Below, piece after piece: positions 45,378-54,332 of a DNA stretch of 64,000 bases. The notes beneath the pieces were generated by a model. The model saw only the letters and a program-made list of their open reading frames with translations. It ran no database searches and had not been told where the DNA came from. Position numbers and translations under genes: made by a program. The DNA is from Betaproteobacteria bacterium (lineage in GTDB: Bacteria; Pseudomonadota; Gammaproteobacteria; Burkholderiales; Burkholderiaceae_F), in assembly GCA_016861185.1 (NCBI GenBank), contig BOKW01000003.1, positions 124,001 to 188,000 of the forward strand, read 5' to 3'. Positions within the stretch are counted from its first letter, which is position 1; each line of letters opens with the position of its first letter.

Positions 45378-46099
45378 GCGCGTCCCTTCAGGCCCCACCG
45401 CCGCCAGCGGTCCCATCGGTAGCGTATCCACGCGTACCAGCGGCCGCGAAAGCGGCGCTTGTCGTCCAGAACGCTGCGGAAGCGGCCGCTCATACTGCCC
45501 TGCCGGACGATCGGCGAACGCAGCCAGTAGTGGCGGATGCCCGTGGCTGCGTCGACCTCGCGCATCAGCCAGTCGGCCGGGCGCGCGATCCTGTGGCGAG
45601 CGATCCATGCGAGCCTCCGCTCCGCCGCGGTCCGGTCGAAGACGATCGCATCGGTCGCAGGCAGCGATCCGCCGGCGACGAGCACCGTCGGAGAGCTGGC
45701 CTGACCGGCAAGGTACTTGTTGTCACCGCAGCCGAGGTAGATCAGATAGCCCGGATCGAGCGCATCGGCTTCGCGCATCGCCTGCGCAAACGCGTCGGCG
45801 AACCCCTCGGCCAGCTCGGCGTCGTCTTCGAGCACGAGAACGCGACGCCATCCCCGTTCGACGCATTGCCGCCAGGTGTGGATGTGCTTGAGCACGAGCG
45901 ACTGGTGCGAGATCTTCATGTCGCTCGGCGCGAAGGTCCGCTCGATCAGCTCCGGTGGGATAGCATTCGCGTCGAATTCGAAGACGAAACCGAAGTCGAT
46001 CCCGTGTTTCGCCATCTCCCGGCGCATGTGGCGGATGCGGTCGTCGAAAGTCCGCACGCTGAGCACGAAGACGGCGTCGACGAGCTGATTGACTCGCAT
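45374..46099 (-). CDS. Glycosyltransferase family 25
   Basis: 241 residues of the LPS glycosyltransferase family 25, which adds galactose or glucose to the core. The start VDAVFVLSVRTFDDRIRHMR, the acceptor region GEIxCxxSH-like MKISHQSLVLKHIHTWR, and the Asp motif RRVLVLEDDAELAEGF near 100 are present, followed by YLIYLGCGDNKYL. The C-terminus is strongly basic and aromatic. ATG at 46099 is chosen because conserved sequence starts seven codons later. It is coupled to the O-antigen ligase gene by ATGA and diverges from the GT2 gene at 46141. Confidence 0.85.
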   Translation of the reverse strand: MRVNQLVDAVFVLSVRTFDDRIRHMRREMAKHGIDFGFVFEFDANAIPPELIERTFAPSDMKISHQSLVLKHIHTWRQCVERGWRRVLVLEDDAELAEGFADAFAQAMREADALDPGYLIYLGCGDNKYLAGQASSPTVLVAGGSLPATDAIVFDRTAAERRLAWIARHRIARPADWLMREVDAATGIRHYWLRSPIVRQGSMSGRFRSVLDDKRRFRGRWYAWIRYRWDRWRRWGLKGRA

Positions 46100-46140
46100 T
46101 CTGCAGGGCACCGGCGCACGAGGCGCGCAGTCTAGCTGAG

Positions 46141-46920
46141 ATGACACTCCGGCTTTCGGTCGCGATCATCGCGCGCAACGAGGAACGCAACCTGCCCGCG
46201 TGCCTTGCCAGCGTCGCGTTCGCCGACGAGATCGTCGTCGTCGATCATGCGAGCAGCGATCGGACCGTGCCGATCGCGCGCGAATGCGGCGCGCGCGTGG
46301 TCGAGACGGCCGACTGGCCGGGCTTCGGCGCGCAGAAGAACCGCGCGCTCGACGCCTGCACCGGCGAGTGGATCCTCTCGCTCGATGCCGACGAGCGCGT
46401 CACGCCCGCCCTGCGCGGCGAGATCGAACGCGCGCTCGCGCAGCCTCGCTTCGAGGTCTACGAGATGCCGCGGCTGTCGACCTACTGCGGGCGCTTCATG
46501 CGCCACGGCGGCTGGCATCCCGACTACGTACGCCGGCTGTTCAAGCGCGGTGCAGCGCGTTTCTCCGACGCGACGGTGCACGAGTCGCTGGTCACCGATC
46601 GACCTGTCGGACGCCTGCACGAGCCGATCGTCCACTACAGCTTCCGCACGATGGACGAGGTGATCGCGAAGATGAACCGCTATTCGAGCGACTCGGCGGC
46701 GGCGCTCGCTGCACGCGGCGAAGCACCCGGCCTGGCGAGTGCGATCGCCCACGGGCTCGCCGCCTTCCTGCGCACCTATGTCTTCAAGCTCGGCTTTCTC
46801 GACGGCCGGCGCGGTTTCCTGCTCGCGGTCTCGAACGCCGAGGGCTCGTACTACCGCTACGTGAAGGCGATGCTGGCGGCCGAAGCGCGCCGCGGCGCAC
46901 CGCGCGACGACGTCGATTGA
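46141..46920 (+). CDS. Glycosyltransferase family 2, LPS core type (WaaE/KdtX-like)
   Basis: 259-residue GT-A inverting enzyme. The N-terminus LSVAIIARNEERNLPACLAS leads to the nucleotide-binding VVVDHASSDRT and the DxD-type SLDADERVTP near 82. The acceptor segment YCGRFMRHGGWHPDYVRRLFKRG is characteristic of the WaaE/KdtX enzymes that glycosylate heptose I of the core. C-terminal hydrophobic stretch FLRTYVFKLGFLDGRRGFLLA. It precedes the next GT2 gene by seven bases, so the two form a short operon. Confidence 0.9.
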   Translation: MTLRLSVAIIARNEERNLPACLASVAFADEIVVVDHASSDRTVPIARECGARVVETADWPGFGAQKNRALDACTGEWILSLDADERVTPALRGEIERALAQPRFEVYEMPRLSTYCGRFMRHGGWHPDYVRRLFKRGAARFSDATVHESLVTDRPVGRLHEPIVHYSFRTMDEVIAKMNRYSSDSAAALAARGEAPGLASAIAHGLAAFLRTYVFKLGFLDGRRGFLLAVSNAEGSYYRYVKAMLAAEARRGAPRDDVD

Positions 46921-46927
46921 GGCGGCC

Positions 46928-47761
46928 GTGCTGATCTCGGTCATCGTGACGACCTACAACCGGCCCGACGCGCTACGCGCGGCGCTGGCGGGCTTGTGCG
47001 CGCAGATTGACCGCGGCTTCGAGGTGCTGATCGCCGACGACGGTTCGCGCGACGATACCCGGCAGCTCGTCGAATCGCTGGCGGCCGGCGCACCGATACC
47101 GGTGCGCCACGTCTGGCAGGAGGATCGCGGCTTCCGCGCGGGCGCGGCGCGCAACCGCGCGGCGGCGATCGCCGCAGGCGACTATCTGCTCTTTCTCGAC
47201 GGCGACTGCATCCCGCGGCCCGACTGGATCGCGCAGCATCGGCGGCTCGCCGAACCCGGCTGGATGGTCGCCGGCAATCGCATCCTGCTGTCGGAGCGCT
47301 TCACGCAGCACGCGCTCGAACGCGGCGAGCCGGTGCACGGGTGGAGCCTCGGACAATGGCGGCTCGCGCAACTGGCGGGCCACATCAACCGCACGCTGCC
47401 CCTGCGCCGGCTCGCGCTCGGCCCGCTGCGCAAGCTGGGCGCGCGGCGCTGGCAACGCGTGCGCACCTGCAATCTCGGCGTGTGGGCCGCCGACTTTCGC
47501 GCGGTCAACGGCTTTGACGAGCAGTTCGAGGGCTGGGGTTTCGAGGATTCGGATCTCGCCGTGCGGCTGCTCAACCACGGCGTGCGCCGCAAGGAGGGTG
47601 CCTTCGCCACCGGCGTGCTGCACCTGTGGCATCGCGAGCACGACCGCCGCTTCGAAGCGAAGAACCGCGCGCTGCTGCAGCAGCGGATCGCGTCGCGCGA
47701 CGTGCGCGCAAGCGTCGGGCTCGACCGGTACCTGACGGGAGGCTGCGAAGCTCAGGCGTAG
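46928..47761 (+). CDS. Glycosyltransferase family 2 with galactosyltransferase-type C-terminus
   Basis: 277 residues. The GT2 fold starts ISVIVTTYNRPDALRAALAG, with VLIADDGSRDDT near 35 and LLFLDGDCIPRPDW (DxD) near 90. The C-terminal part has the GT7C-like WGFEDSDLAVRLLNHGVRRK near 200, found in chondroitin-synthase-like and LPS galactosyltransferases, and LHLWHREHD. The start is GTG. The sugar transferred is unknown. Its last ten bases overlap the convergent dnaE end. Confidence 0.87.
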   Translation: MLISVIVTTYNRPDALRAALAGLCAQIDRGFEVLIADDGSRDDTRQLVESLAAGAPIPVRHVWQEDRGFRAGAARNRAAAIAAGDYLLFLDGDCIPRPDWIAQHRRLAEPGWMVAGNRILLSERFTQHALERGEPVHGWSLGQWRLAQLAGHINRTLPLRRLALGPLRKLGARRWQRVRTCNLGVWAADFRAVNGFDEQFEGWGFEDSDLAVRLLNHGVRRKEGAFATGVLHLWHREHDRRFEAKNRALLQQRIASRDVRASVGLDRYLTGGCEAQA

Positions 47762-50700
47762 CTGAAGCGCGCGCCGCGCACGCGCAGCTGCGACTTCAGT
47801 TCCGCGAGCAGCGCTTCGTCCGGCCGCACGCGCCAGTCCTCCGAAAAAGGAATGTCCGCGCAGCCGACGCCGTTCGTGTAGCTGACGACCACGCGGCACC
47901 CGCCTGCCGCTTCGCCGTTGGTCACGCGGTACGGCGCGAGCACGCTCGCAAGCTGCGCCGCCGTCGCCGCGCCGCTTCGGTCGGCCTCGACCTCGATGCG
48001 CAGCGCGGCCTGCGCACGCGCGCGCGCCTCCGCCAGATCCATCACGTCGTCGGCGCTGATCGACAGCCGCTGGTTGAATTCGTCGAAGCGCACGCGCCCG
48101 TTGACGAAGACCAGTTCGTCCTCCTTCAACAGCGCGCGCTTGCGGTCGTACAGTTCGGAGAACACCATCAGCTCGACCTGGGCGGTCGCGTCGTCGAGCA
48201 CGATCACGCCCATGCGGCCGCGCCGCGTGTTCTGGCTGCGCGACGACACGATGATGCCGGCCAGCCGCACCGACTCGCGCGCCTGTCTGATGTCCGCCAG
48301 CCGCGTCGGTGCGAGCCGCCTCGCCTCGGCCTCGTATTCGCGGAACAGGTGACCGCTGAAGTAGTAGCCGAGGGCGAGCTTTTCGTTGGCGAGCCGCTCG
48401 CGTTCGCTCCAGCGCCGCGCCGGCACGTAATGCAGCGCCGGCGCCGTTTCCTCCGCCGGTCCGCCGAACAGGCTCGCCTGGCCGCGGCTGGCCGCAAGCT
48501 TCTCGGCCTGCTCCAGCGCGCGGCCCACGCTCGCGAGCAGCTTCGCGCGGTCGTCGTCGAGCGCATCGAAGGCGCCCGCGCGCACCAGCGCCTCGACGAC
48601 GCGGCGGTTGACGACGTGCTTGTCGACGCGTGCGCACAGGTCGAACAGGCTCGCGAACGGACCGCCGGCATCGCGCGCAGCGATGATCGCCTCGATCGCG
48701 CCGCGCCCGGTGCCCTTGATGCCGCCAAGCCCGTAGCGAATGCTCTTCTCATCGACCGGCTCGAAGCGCCATTGGCCCTGGTTGATGGCGGGCGCAAGCA
48801 CCGCGATGCCGTTGGCCTTCGCGTCCTCGACGAGGTCCTTGACCTTGTCGGTGTCGTCCATCACCGCCGACAAGTTGGCTGCGTAGAACGCTGCAGGATG
48901 GTGCGCCTTCAAATAAGCGGTCTGGCAGGCGACGACCGCGTACGCGGCCGAGTGCGACTTGTTGAAGCCGTAGCCCGCGAACTTCTCCATCAGGTCGAAC
49001 AGTTCGGTCGCGACGTTCTCGCGCACGCCGTTCTTCGCCGCGCCCTCGACGAAGATCGAGCGGTGCTTGGCCATCTCCTCGGGCTTCTTCTTGCCCATCG
49101 CGCGCCGTAGCAGGTCGGCGCCGCCGAGCGAATAGCCGCCGATCGCCTGCGCGATCCGCATCACCTGCTCCTGGTAGACCATGATCCCGTAGGTTTCGCC
49201 GAGGATCGGCTCCATCCGCGCGTCGAGGTACTCGACCCGCTGGCGGCCGTGCTTGCGGTCGGTGTAATCCGGGATCAGGTCCATCGGACCCGGGCGGTAC
49301 AGCGCGTTCAACGCGATCAGGTCCTCGAGCCGGTCGGGCCGCGCGCGCTTGAGCAGATCGCGCATGCCGCGCGATTCGAACTGGAAGATCGCCGTCGTGT
49401 TCGCGTTCTTGAAGATCTCGTAGGTCTTCGGATCGTCGAGCGGGATCGAATCGAGCGTCAGCGTGCTCGCGGGATCGAGTCGCTTCACGTACGCGAGCGC
49501 CAGATCGAGGATCGTCAGCGTCGTCAGGCCCAGGAAGTCGAACTTCACGAGGCCGATCGCCTCGACATCGTCCTTGTCGAACTGGCTGACGACCGCGTCC
49601 GTACCCTGCGCGCAATACAGCGGGCAGAAGTCGGTCAGCTTGCCCGGCGCGATCAGCACGCCGCCCGCGTGCATGCCGACATTGCGCGTCAGCCCTTCGA
49701 GCGGTTTGGCGAGCTCGATCAGTTCGGCGGCTTCCTCGTCGTTCTTCACCGCCTCCGCGAACGCGGGTTCCTCGCGCAGCGCGCGCTCGAGCGTCCACGG
49801 ATCGGTCGGGTTGTGCGGGATCAGCTTCGAAAGCTGGTCGCACTTCGTGTACGGCAGGTCGAGCACGCGCCCGGCGTCGCGCACGACCGCCTTGGCACCG
49901 AGCGTGCCGAAGGTCGCGATCTGGCTCACCGCGTGCGCGCCGTACTTGCGCTTCACGTAGTCGATCACGCGGTCGCGCTGGTCCTGGCAGAAGTCGATGT
50001 CGAAGTCGGGCATCGACACGCGCTCCGGATTCAGGAAGCGCTCGAACAGCAGGTCGTACTTCAGCGGATCGAGATCGGTGATGCCGAGCGAATAGGCGAC
50101 CAGCGACCCCGCACCCGAGCCGCGCCCCGGACCGACCGGAATGCCGTTGCCCTTCGCCCAGTTGATGAAGTCGGCGACGATCAGGAAGTAGCCCGAGAAG
50201 CCCATCTTCGCGATGATCGCCAGCTCCAGGTCGAGCCGCCCCGCGTACTTCGGCCTTTGCGCTTCGCGCGCCGCCGGATCGGGATACAGCGCGGCGAGCC
50301 GCTTCTCGAGGCCCTGCTGCGACAGGTCGCGGCAGTGTTCGTCGAGCGTCACGCCTTCGGGCGTCGGATAGTCCGGCAGCCGCGGTTTGCCCAGTTCGAG
50401 CGTCAGATTGCAGCGGCGCGCGATCTCGACCGAGTTGGCAAGCGCGGCCGGCACGTCGGCGAAGAGTTCGCCCATCTCGGCGCGCGTCTTGAAGTACTGC
50501 TCGGGCGTGAAGACGCGCGGCCGGCGCGGATCGGCGAGCGTGTAACCCTCGGCGATGCACACGCGCGCTTCGTGCGCGCGGAACGCGTCGCGATCGACGA
50601 ACTGCACCGGATGCGTCGCGACGACCGGCAGCTTCAGGCGCACCGCGAGCGCGAGCGCGGCGCGCACGTGCGCTTCGTCGTGCTCGCGGCCGGCGCGCTG

Positions 50701-51210
50701 GACTTCGAGATAGAAACGCTGCGGAAAGAGCGCTGCCAGCCGCTGCGCTGCCTGCGCGGCGAGTTCGGCGCGGCCGCCGAGCAGCAGCGCGCCGACTTCG
50801 CCTTGCGCCGCACCCGACAGCGCGATCAACCCTTCGCTCGCGCCGCCTTCGAACCATTCAGTGCGCAGCTCGGCGCGGCCGCGGTGCTGGTTGGTCAGCC
50901 ACGCGCGCGTCAGCAGCTCGCACAGGTTCGTGTAGCCGCGGCGGTCCTGCACGAGCAGCAGCAGGCGATGCGGATTGTCGCGCTCCGCGTCGTTGCTGAT
51001 CCAGACGTCGCAGCCGATGATCGGCTTGACGCCGCGCCTGCGTGCGGCGCTGTAGAACTTGATCGCGCCGAACAGGTTCGCACTGTCGGTCAGCGCGAGC
51101 GCGCCCTGCCCGTCGGCCGCCGCCTTCTTCACCGCCTCGTCGATGCGGACGATGCCGTCGACGACAGAAAATTCCGAATGCAGGCGAAGGTGAACGAACG
51201 GTGCAGCCAT
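47752..51210 (-). CDS. dnaE: DNA polymerase III subunit alpha
   Basis: The replicative polymerase. 1152 residues. The PHP domain is at the start (FVHLRLHSEFSVVDGIVRID). The three catalytic Asp lie in MPDFDIDFCQDQRDRV near 400 and VKFDFLGLTTLTILD near 560. The fingers and helix-hairpin-helix follow, then an OB-fold (VRLAGIIVSSRSQNTRRGR, near 970) and the C-terminal tau-binding region. No intein or insertion is seen. The ATG at 51210 is chosen because the PHP domain begins there. With holA, dnaQ, polA and uvrD it makes the window rich in replication genes. Confidence 0.97.
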   Translation of the reverse strand: MAAPFVHLRLHSEFSVVDGIVRIDEAVKKAAADGQGALALTDSANLFGAIKFYSAARRRGVKPIIGCDVWISNDAERDNPHRLLLLVQDRRGYTNLCELLTRAWLTNQHRGRAELRTEWFEGGASEGLIALSGAAQGEVGALLLGGRAELAAQAAQRLAALFPQRFYLEVQRAGREHDEAHVRAALALAVRLKLPVVATHPVQFVDRDAFRAHEARVCIAEGYTLADPRRPRVFTPEQYFKTRAEMGELFADVPAALANSVEIARRCNLTLELGKPRLPDYPTPEGVTLDEHCRDLSQQGLEKRLAALYPDPAAREAQRPKYAGRLDLELAIIAKMGFSGYFLIVADFINWAKGNGIPVGPGRGSGAGSLVAYSLGITDLDPLKYDLLFERFLNPERVSMPDFDIDFCQDQRDRVIDYVKRKYGAHAVSQIATFGTLGAKAVVRDAGRVLDLPYTKCDQLSKLIPHNPTDPWTLERALREEPAFAEAVKNDEEAAELIELAKPLEGLTRNVGMHAGGVLIAPGKLTDFCPLYCAQGTDAVVSQFDKDDVEAIGLVKFDFLGLTTLTILDLALAYVKRLDPASTLTLDSIPLDDPKTYEIFKNANTTAIFQFESRGMRDLLKRARPDRLEDLIALNALYRPGPMDLIPDYTDRKHGRQRVEYLDARMEPILGETYGIMVYQEQVMRIAQAIGGYSLGGADLLRRAMGKKKPEEMAKHRSIFVEGAAKNGVRENVATELFDLMEKFAGYGFNKSHSAAYAVVACQTAYLKAHHPAAFYAANLSAVMDDTDKVKDLVEDAKANGIAVLAPAINQGQWRFEPVDEKSIRYGLGGIKGTGRGAIEAIIAARDAGGPFASLFDLCARVDKHVVNRRVVEALVRAGAFDALDDDRAKLLASVGRALEQAEKLAASRGQASLFGGPAEETAPALHYVPARRWSERERLANEKLALGYYFSGHLFREYEAEARRLAPTRLADIRQARESVRLAGIIVSSRSQNTRRGRMGVIVLDDATAQVELMVFSELYDRKRALLKEDELVFVNGRVRFDEFNQRLSISADDVMDLAEARARAQAALRIEVEADRSGAATAAQLASVLAPYRVTNGEAAGGCRVVVSYTNGVGCADIPFSEDWRVRPDEALLAELKSQLRVRGARFSYA

Positions 51211-51304
51211 GCGAAGCATTCTAGCCAGCGCGCGGCGCGCCGCTCGCGCGCAGCCGGACGCTGCGCCCTCCGCCGCGCGGCACGACCGCGCGACCGGTCC
51301 GTGC

Positions 51305-52495
51305 TCAATACGCGGTCAGGTTCGCTCCCGCTGCGCCCACCACAACGTAGCCGAAGTTGCCGGCGGCAACCGCGTTCAGGTTGTTCGTCGTGCCGGAGGA
51401 CTGCGCGGTCCAGGCCACACCGTCCGCGCTGGTGAAGATCGCGCCGCCGCTGCCAACCGCGACGAACTGCGAGCCGAACGCGACCGCCGCCAGATCGGCC
51501 GAACCGATCGCGGGGCGTGCGGTCCAGGTTGTGGCGTCCGGGCTCGTGATCACCGTGCCGGCCGCACCGACCGCGACGATCGTCGACGCGCCGAACGCGA
51601 GCGCGCGCAGATCCTGCGTCGTCTGCGACGCGACCGCCGTCCAGGCCGTGCCGTCGGCGCTCGTCAGCAGCGTGCCGGCCGCACCGACCGCGATGAACTT
51701 GCCGGAGGCGAACGAGACCGCGTACAAGGCGTTGGTCGTTCCCGAAGCTGCCGCGGTCCAGGTCACCGCGGCATCCGTGCTGGTGAGGATCGTTCCTCCA
51801 GCGCCGACGGCGACATGGGTGTTGACGCCGTTGAAAGCGACAGCGTTCAGCGCGTTACCCGTCCCGCTGGTGCGCGCGGTCCAAGTCGCGAGGTCGGTGC
51901 TGGTGAGGATCGTCCCGCCATCGCCGACCGCGACGTAGCCCGCCGTGGAGAAGATCACGCGGTTCAACGCGCTGGTCGTTCCCGTCGTCGACGGCGTCCA
52001 TGTCAGCCCGTCGGCGCTCGAGAACGCCGCACCCTGCGTTCCAACAGCGACGAACTTCAGCCCATACACGACGCCGCGCAGGTCGCTCGCTCCGAGCGAA
52101 GCACCGACGGTCCAGCTCGCACCGGCCGGACGCGGCGTGGCGATGACGGCCGGCGTGCCCGGGCCGCCGGGCCCGCCGCCGGTGCGCCCGTTGATCGTGA
52201 ACGCGTAGGTCGTGCCGTTGAGCAGTCCGCCGATCGTCTGCGGCGAAGTCGCTTCGCGAACGACTCTCGCACCCGGCAGCGTTGCCCAGTTTTCCGTCGT
52301 GATGTTCGTGCCGGGCGCGTAGAAGATCCAGTAGTCGACGCCCGGTTCGGCATTCCACGAGATCTTCACGTTGCCGTCGCCCGGCGTCACGGCGACACCG
52401 GTCGGCGCCGGCGCGGGATCGCCGCTGCCGCCGCCGCAGGCGGCGAGAAGGAAGGTCGCGGCGGCGGCCGAGAGGCAGGCAAAGAGTCGTTTCAC
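51305..52495 (-). CDS. Lipoprotein with FN3-like domain and seven-bladed BNR-type propeller
   Basis: 396 residues, function unknown. Signal and lipobox: MKRLFACLSAAAATFLLAAC, followed by GGGSGD. Residues 30-125 look like a fibronectin-III domain (PTGVAVTPGDGNVKISWNAE). The rest is a set of about 40-residue repeats with the pattern VAVGxxGxxxTSxDGxxWT, six full and one split between start and end, which would close a seven-bladed propeller. The DNA is correspondingly repetitive and could vary by recombination. Surface binding or cell-envelope interaction is a guess. No neighbour suggests a partner. Confidence 0.8.
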   Translation of the reverse strand: MKRLFACLSAAAATFLLAACGGGSGDPAPAPTGVAVTPGDGNVKISWNAEPGVDYWIFYAPGTNITTENWATLPGARVVREATSPQTIGGLLNGTTYAFTINGRTGGGPGGPGTPAVIATPRPAGASWTVGASLGASDLRGVVYGLKFVAVGTQGAAFSSADGLTWTPSTTGTTSALNRVIFSTAGYVAVGDGGTILTSTDLATWTARTSGTGNALNAVAFNGVNTHVAVGAGGTILTSTDAAVTWTAAASGTTNALYAVSFASGKFIAVGAAGTLLTSADGTAWTAVASQTTQDLRALAFGASTIVAVGAAGTVITSPDATTWTARPAIGSADLAAVAFGSQFVAVGSGGAIFTSADGVAWTAQSSGTTNNLNAVAAGNFGYVVVGAAGANLTAY

Positions 52496-52680
52496 GCGGG
52501 GTCCTCAACGTCGACTGAAGAAAAGATCTCGCGGTGCGCGATCATTTGTCGTTCCGATGGACAGCCTGCAAACGCGACGCCGGCGCCAACGGTCCTAGGG
52601 GACTGCTCGCGTCTCGCCTTGCGGCGATCCGCTCGTCGAACCCGAAGGGGTTCTGCCGCACCCCAAAACACGCCAGACAA

Positions 52681-52708
52681 AAACGCCCGCGCTCAGCGGG
52701 CATTTTTG
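52681..52708 (-). terminator. Rho-independent terminator after tRNA-Glu
   Basis: On the minus strand GCCCGC-TGAGC-GCGGGC is followed by G and TTTTT. The stem extends through AAAAA/TTTTT and further to CGCCAGAC/GTCTGGCG, overlapping the tRNA-Glu 3' end. It should also work in the plus direction (GCGGGC then ATTTTT). Confidence 0.85.
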
Positions 52709-52711
52709 TCT

Positions 52712-52787
52712 GGCGTCCCCTAGGGGATTCGAACCCCTGTTATCGCCGTGAAAGGGCGGTGTCCTAGGCCTCTAGACGAAGGGGACT
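52712..52787 (-). tRNA. tRNA-Glu (UUC)
   Basis: 76 bases with encoded CCA (minus-strand 3' end GGGGACG-CCA). Acceptor GTCCCCT/AGGGGAC, D-loop with TCTAGAGGCCTAGGA, anticodon loop CTTTCAC giving UUC, and T-arm AGGGGTTCGAATCCCCT. Position 27 is C and position 43 is A, so the outermost anticodon-stem pair is mismatched; other tRNA-Glu genes have a pair there. It is processed from a transcript with the tRNA-Ala 20 bases upstream. Confidence 0.96.
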
Positions 52788-52807
52788 GACTGCGGGAAGT
52801 CAATCGG

Positions 52808-52883
<76 letters not shown>

Positions 52884-52912
52884 ACGCGCGCTTTTGTGTG
52901 AAGCGGGCGCGC

Positions 52913-52940
52913 ATTATAGCCGCGGCATCGCGGCAGGCAA
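52913..52940 (-). promoter_or_regulatory. Sigma-70 promoter of the tRNA-Ala/tRNA-Glu unit
   Basis: On the minus strand TTGCCT (52940-52935), a 16-base spacer and a perfect TATAAT (52918-52913). The discriminator after the -10 is GC-rich (GCGCGCCCGC), as in stringently controlled stable-RNA promoters. Transcription would start near 52906, about 23 bases before tRNA-Ala. Confidence 0.8.
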
Positions 52941-53079
52941 ATTCGCGACGCGATGCGCCCCCCGAACGGCGGATCCAGCCACTCCCTCGCGAATTCACGC
53001 GCCCTGTCGGGACGCGCGAAGTTCTTTCGTTCGGCCTTCCCACAGTCGGCGGGCGTCGTTCACCGCATCTTCCTTGCGG

Positions 53080-53688
53080 TCAGGCGTTGCGCGCCGGATC
53101 GCCACGCGGCAGCACGGCGCGGAACGCATCGATGTATTTCCACGCGGGTACCGGCGGCGCGTAGCCGGCGCGCGGCACGTAGGGCGACGCTTCGACGAGC
53201 GCCAGCCGGTGGATGTAGCGCGGGCAGTTCGGAAAGATGCGCGCCGCGCGGACACGCACCACGAGCTGCGCGCCCGCGAAGCTCGCGAGCAGCGGATCGT
53301 CGGGTCGGACGTGCGCGCTGCCGTTGACGCGCAGCCGGCGCGGCTCCTCGAAGTCCACGAACAGCAGCGCCACCGCCGGGTTGACCAGCACGTTGCCGAG
53401 ACTGCGGAACATGCCGTTGCCGTCGTAGCTCGGGAACGCGAGCGCGTTGCGGTCGATCACGCGCACGAAGCCCGCGGCGCCGCCCTTGTACGAGCAGTCG
53501 GGCCGGCCGCGCGCGTCGGCGGTGGCGAAAAAGAACATCGAGCGGCTTTCGATGAAGGCGCGGTCCTCGTCGCTGAACTCGGCACGGCCCAGCCGCTCGT
53601 CGAGGCGGTCTGCGAGCCGGCGCGTGTCGAACCGGTCCTGCAGCCGCCGCATGCCGTCGTGGTAGACGGCTTCAGGCGAGATCTTCAT
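53080..53688 (-). CDS. Pyridoxamine 5'-phosphate oxidase-like flavin-binding protein
   Basis: 202-residue split-barrel protein of the PPOX superfamily, which bind FMN or F420 and act as small reductases or oxidases. Typical parts are SRSMFFFATADARGRPDCSYKGG near 50, the cofactor-site VIDRNALAFPSYDGNGMFRS and NPAVALLFVDFEEPRRLRVNG. C-terminal NCPRYIHRLALVEASPYVPR fits the pyridoxamine oxidase-like subgroup with a long N-terminal helix, not PdxH. The start overlaps the VOC gene by 17 bases, so the pair is coupled. Substrate unknown. Confidence 0.82.
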   Translation of the reverse strand: MKISPEAVYHDGMRRLQDRFDTRRLADRLDERLGRAEFSDEDRAFIESRSMFFFATADARGRPDCSYKGGAAGFVRVIDRNALAFPSYDGNGMFRSLGNVLVNPAVALLFVDFEEPRRLRVNGSAHVRPDDPLLASFAGAQLVVRVRAARIFPNCPRYIHRLALVEASPYVPRAGYAPPVPAWKYIDAFRAVLPRGDPARNA

Positions 53689-54058
53689 GCAGGCACAGGA
53701 TGTTGCCCTCGGGATCGCGGAACCACGCCGCCTTTTCCGAGCCGAGCACGCACACGTGCTCGACGGTCTTGAAGCCCGGCAGGTCGTAGTCATCGAAGAC
53801 CACCCCGCGCGATTTCAACTCGGCGATCGCGGCCGTGATGTTGGCGACCCTGAAGCTGATCGCCGTGTGCTCGGCCTTCGTTCCCTCCGGCTTCGGAAAC
53901 AGCGCAAGTTCAGTGCCGCCGACGCGATAGACGAACTTGCCGTCGGGCTTGGCGCCGAGCGGTTTGAGCTTCAGCCGCTGTTCGTAGAACTCACGCGCCC
54001 GCGCGAGATCCTTGACCGGCAGCATGCACGTGACTTGGGTGTCCGCCAACACGCTCAT
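53672..54058 (-). CDS. VOC (glyoxalase/bleomycin-resistance) family protein
   Basis: 128 residues with the paired beta-alpha-beta-beta-beta modules of the vicinal-oxygen-chelate fold: VTCMLPVKDLARAREFYEQRL at the start and HTAISFRVANITAAIAEL in the middle, ending AAWFRDPEGNILCLHEDLA, where the Glu-type metal ligand and EGN motif are typical. AGGAGGA precedes the ATG at ideal distance. It is coupled to the flavin-binding protein. The reaction cannot be inferred. Confidence 0.88.
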   Translation of the reverse strand: MSVLADTQVTCMLPVKDLARAREFYEQRLKLKPLGAKPDGKFVYRVGGTELALFPKPEGTKAEHTAISFRVANITAAIAELKSRGVVFDDYDLPGFKTVEHVCVLGSEKAAWFRDPEGNILCLHEDLA

Positions 54059-54332
54059 TTCGTCCTCCTGTGACGATCGGGTCGTCGAGCGGCGGCCGAG
54101 CGCCGTGAACCGCGATCGCGGCACAGCGTCGCCGGCCCGTGCCGCGCCAACCAGCTCGCATACTGATACTCCGTTTGCGCGCGCCGATCGATAGGCAACA
54201 TTGCGTAGTGGCGACGAGGAGCCGGGCGATCCCGTTGCGGACCGGCGACTGCCGATAGGCGCCGATGGCGATGCAGGCGATGGGCTCGAGGGCCGCGATA
54301 CGCGCCGGCTTGGCACCCGGCAAGACGAGCGT
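54059..54332. other. Gap between the VOC gene and gltX, no feature recognised
   Basis: About 270 bases after gltX and before the VOC gene, both on the minus strand. It has normal GC content and open shadow frames, but none has a ribosome-binding site with plausible protein. It should contain the promoter for the VOC-PPOX pair; no clear hexamers stand out. Confidence 0.4.
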
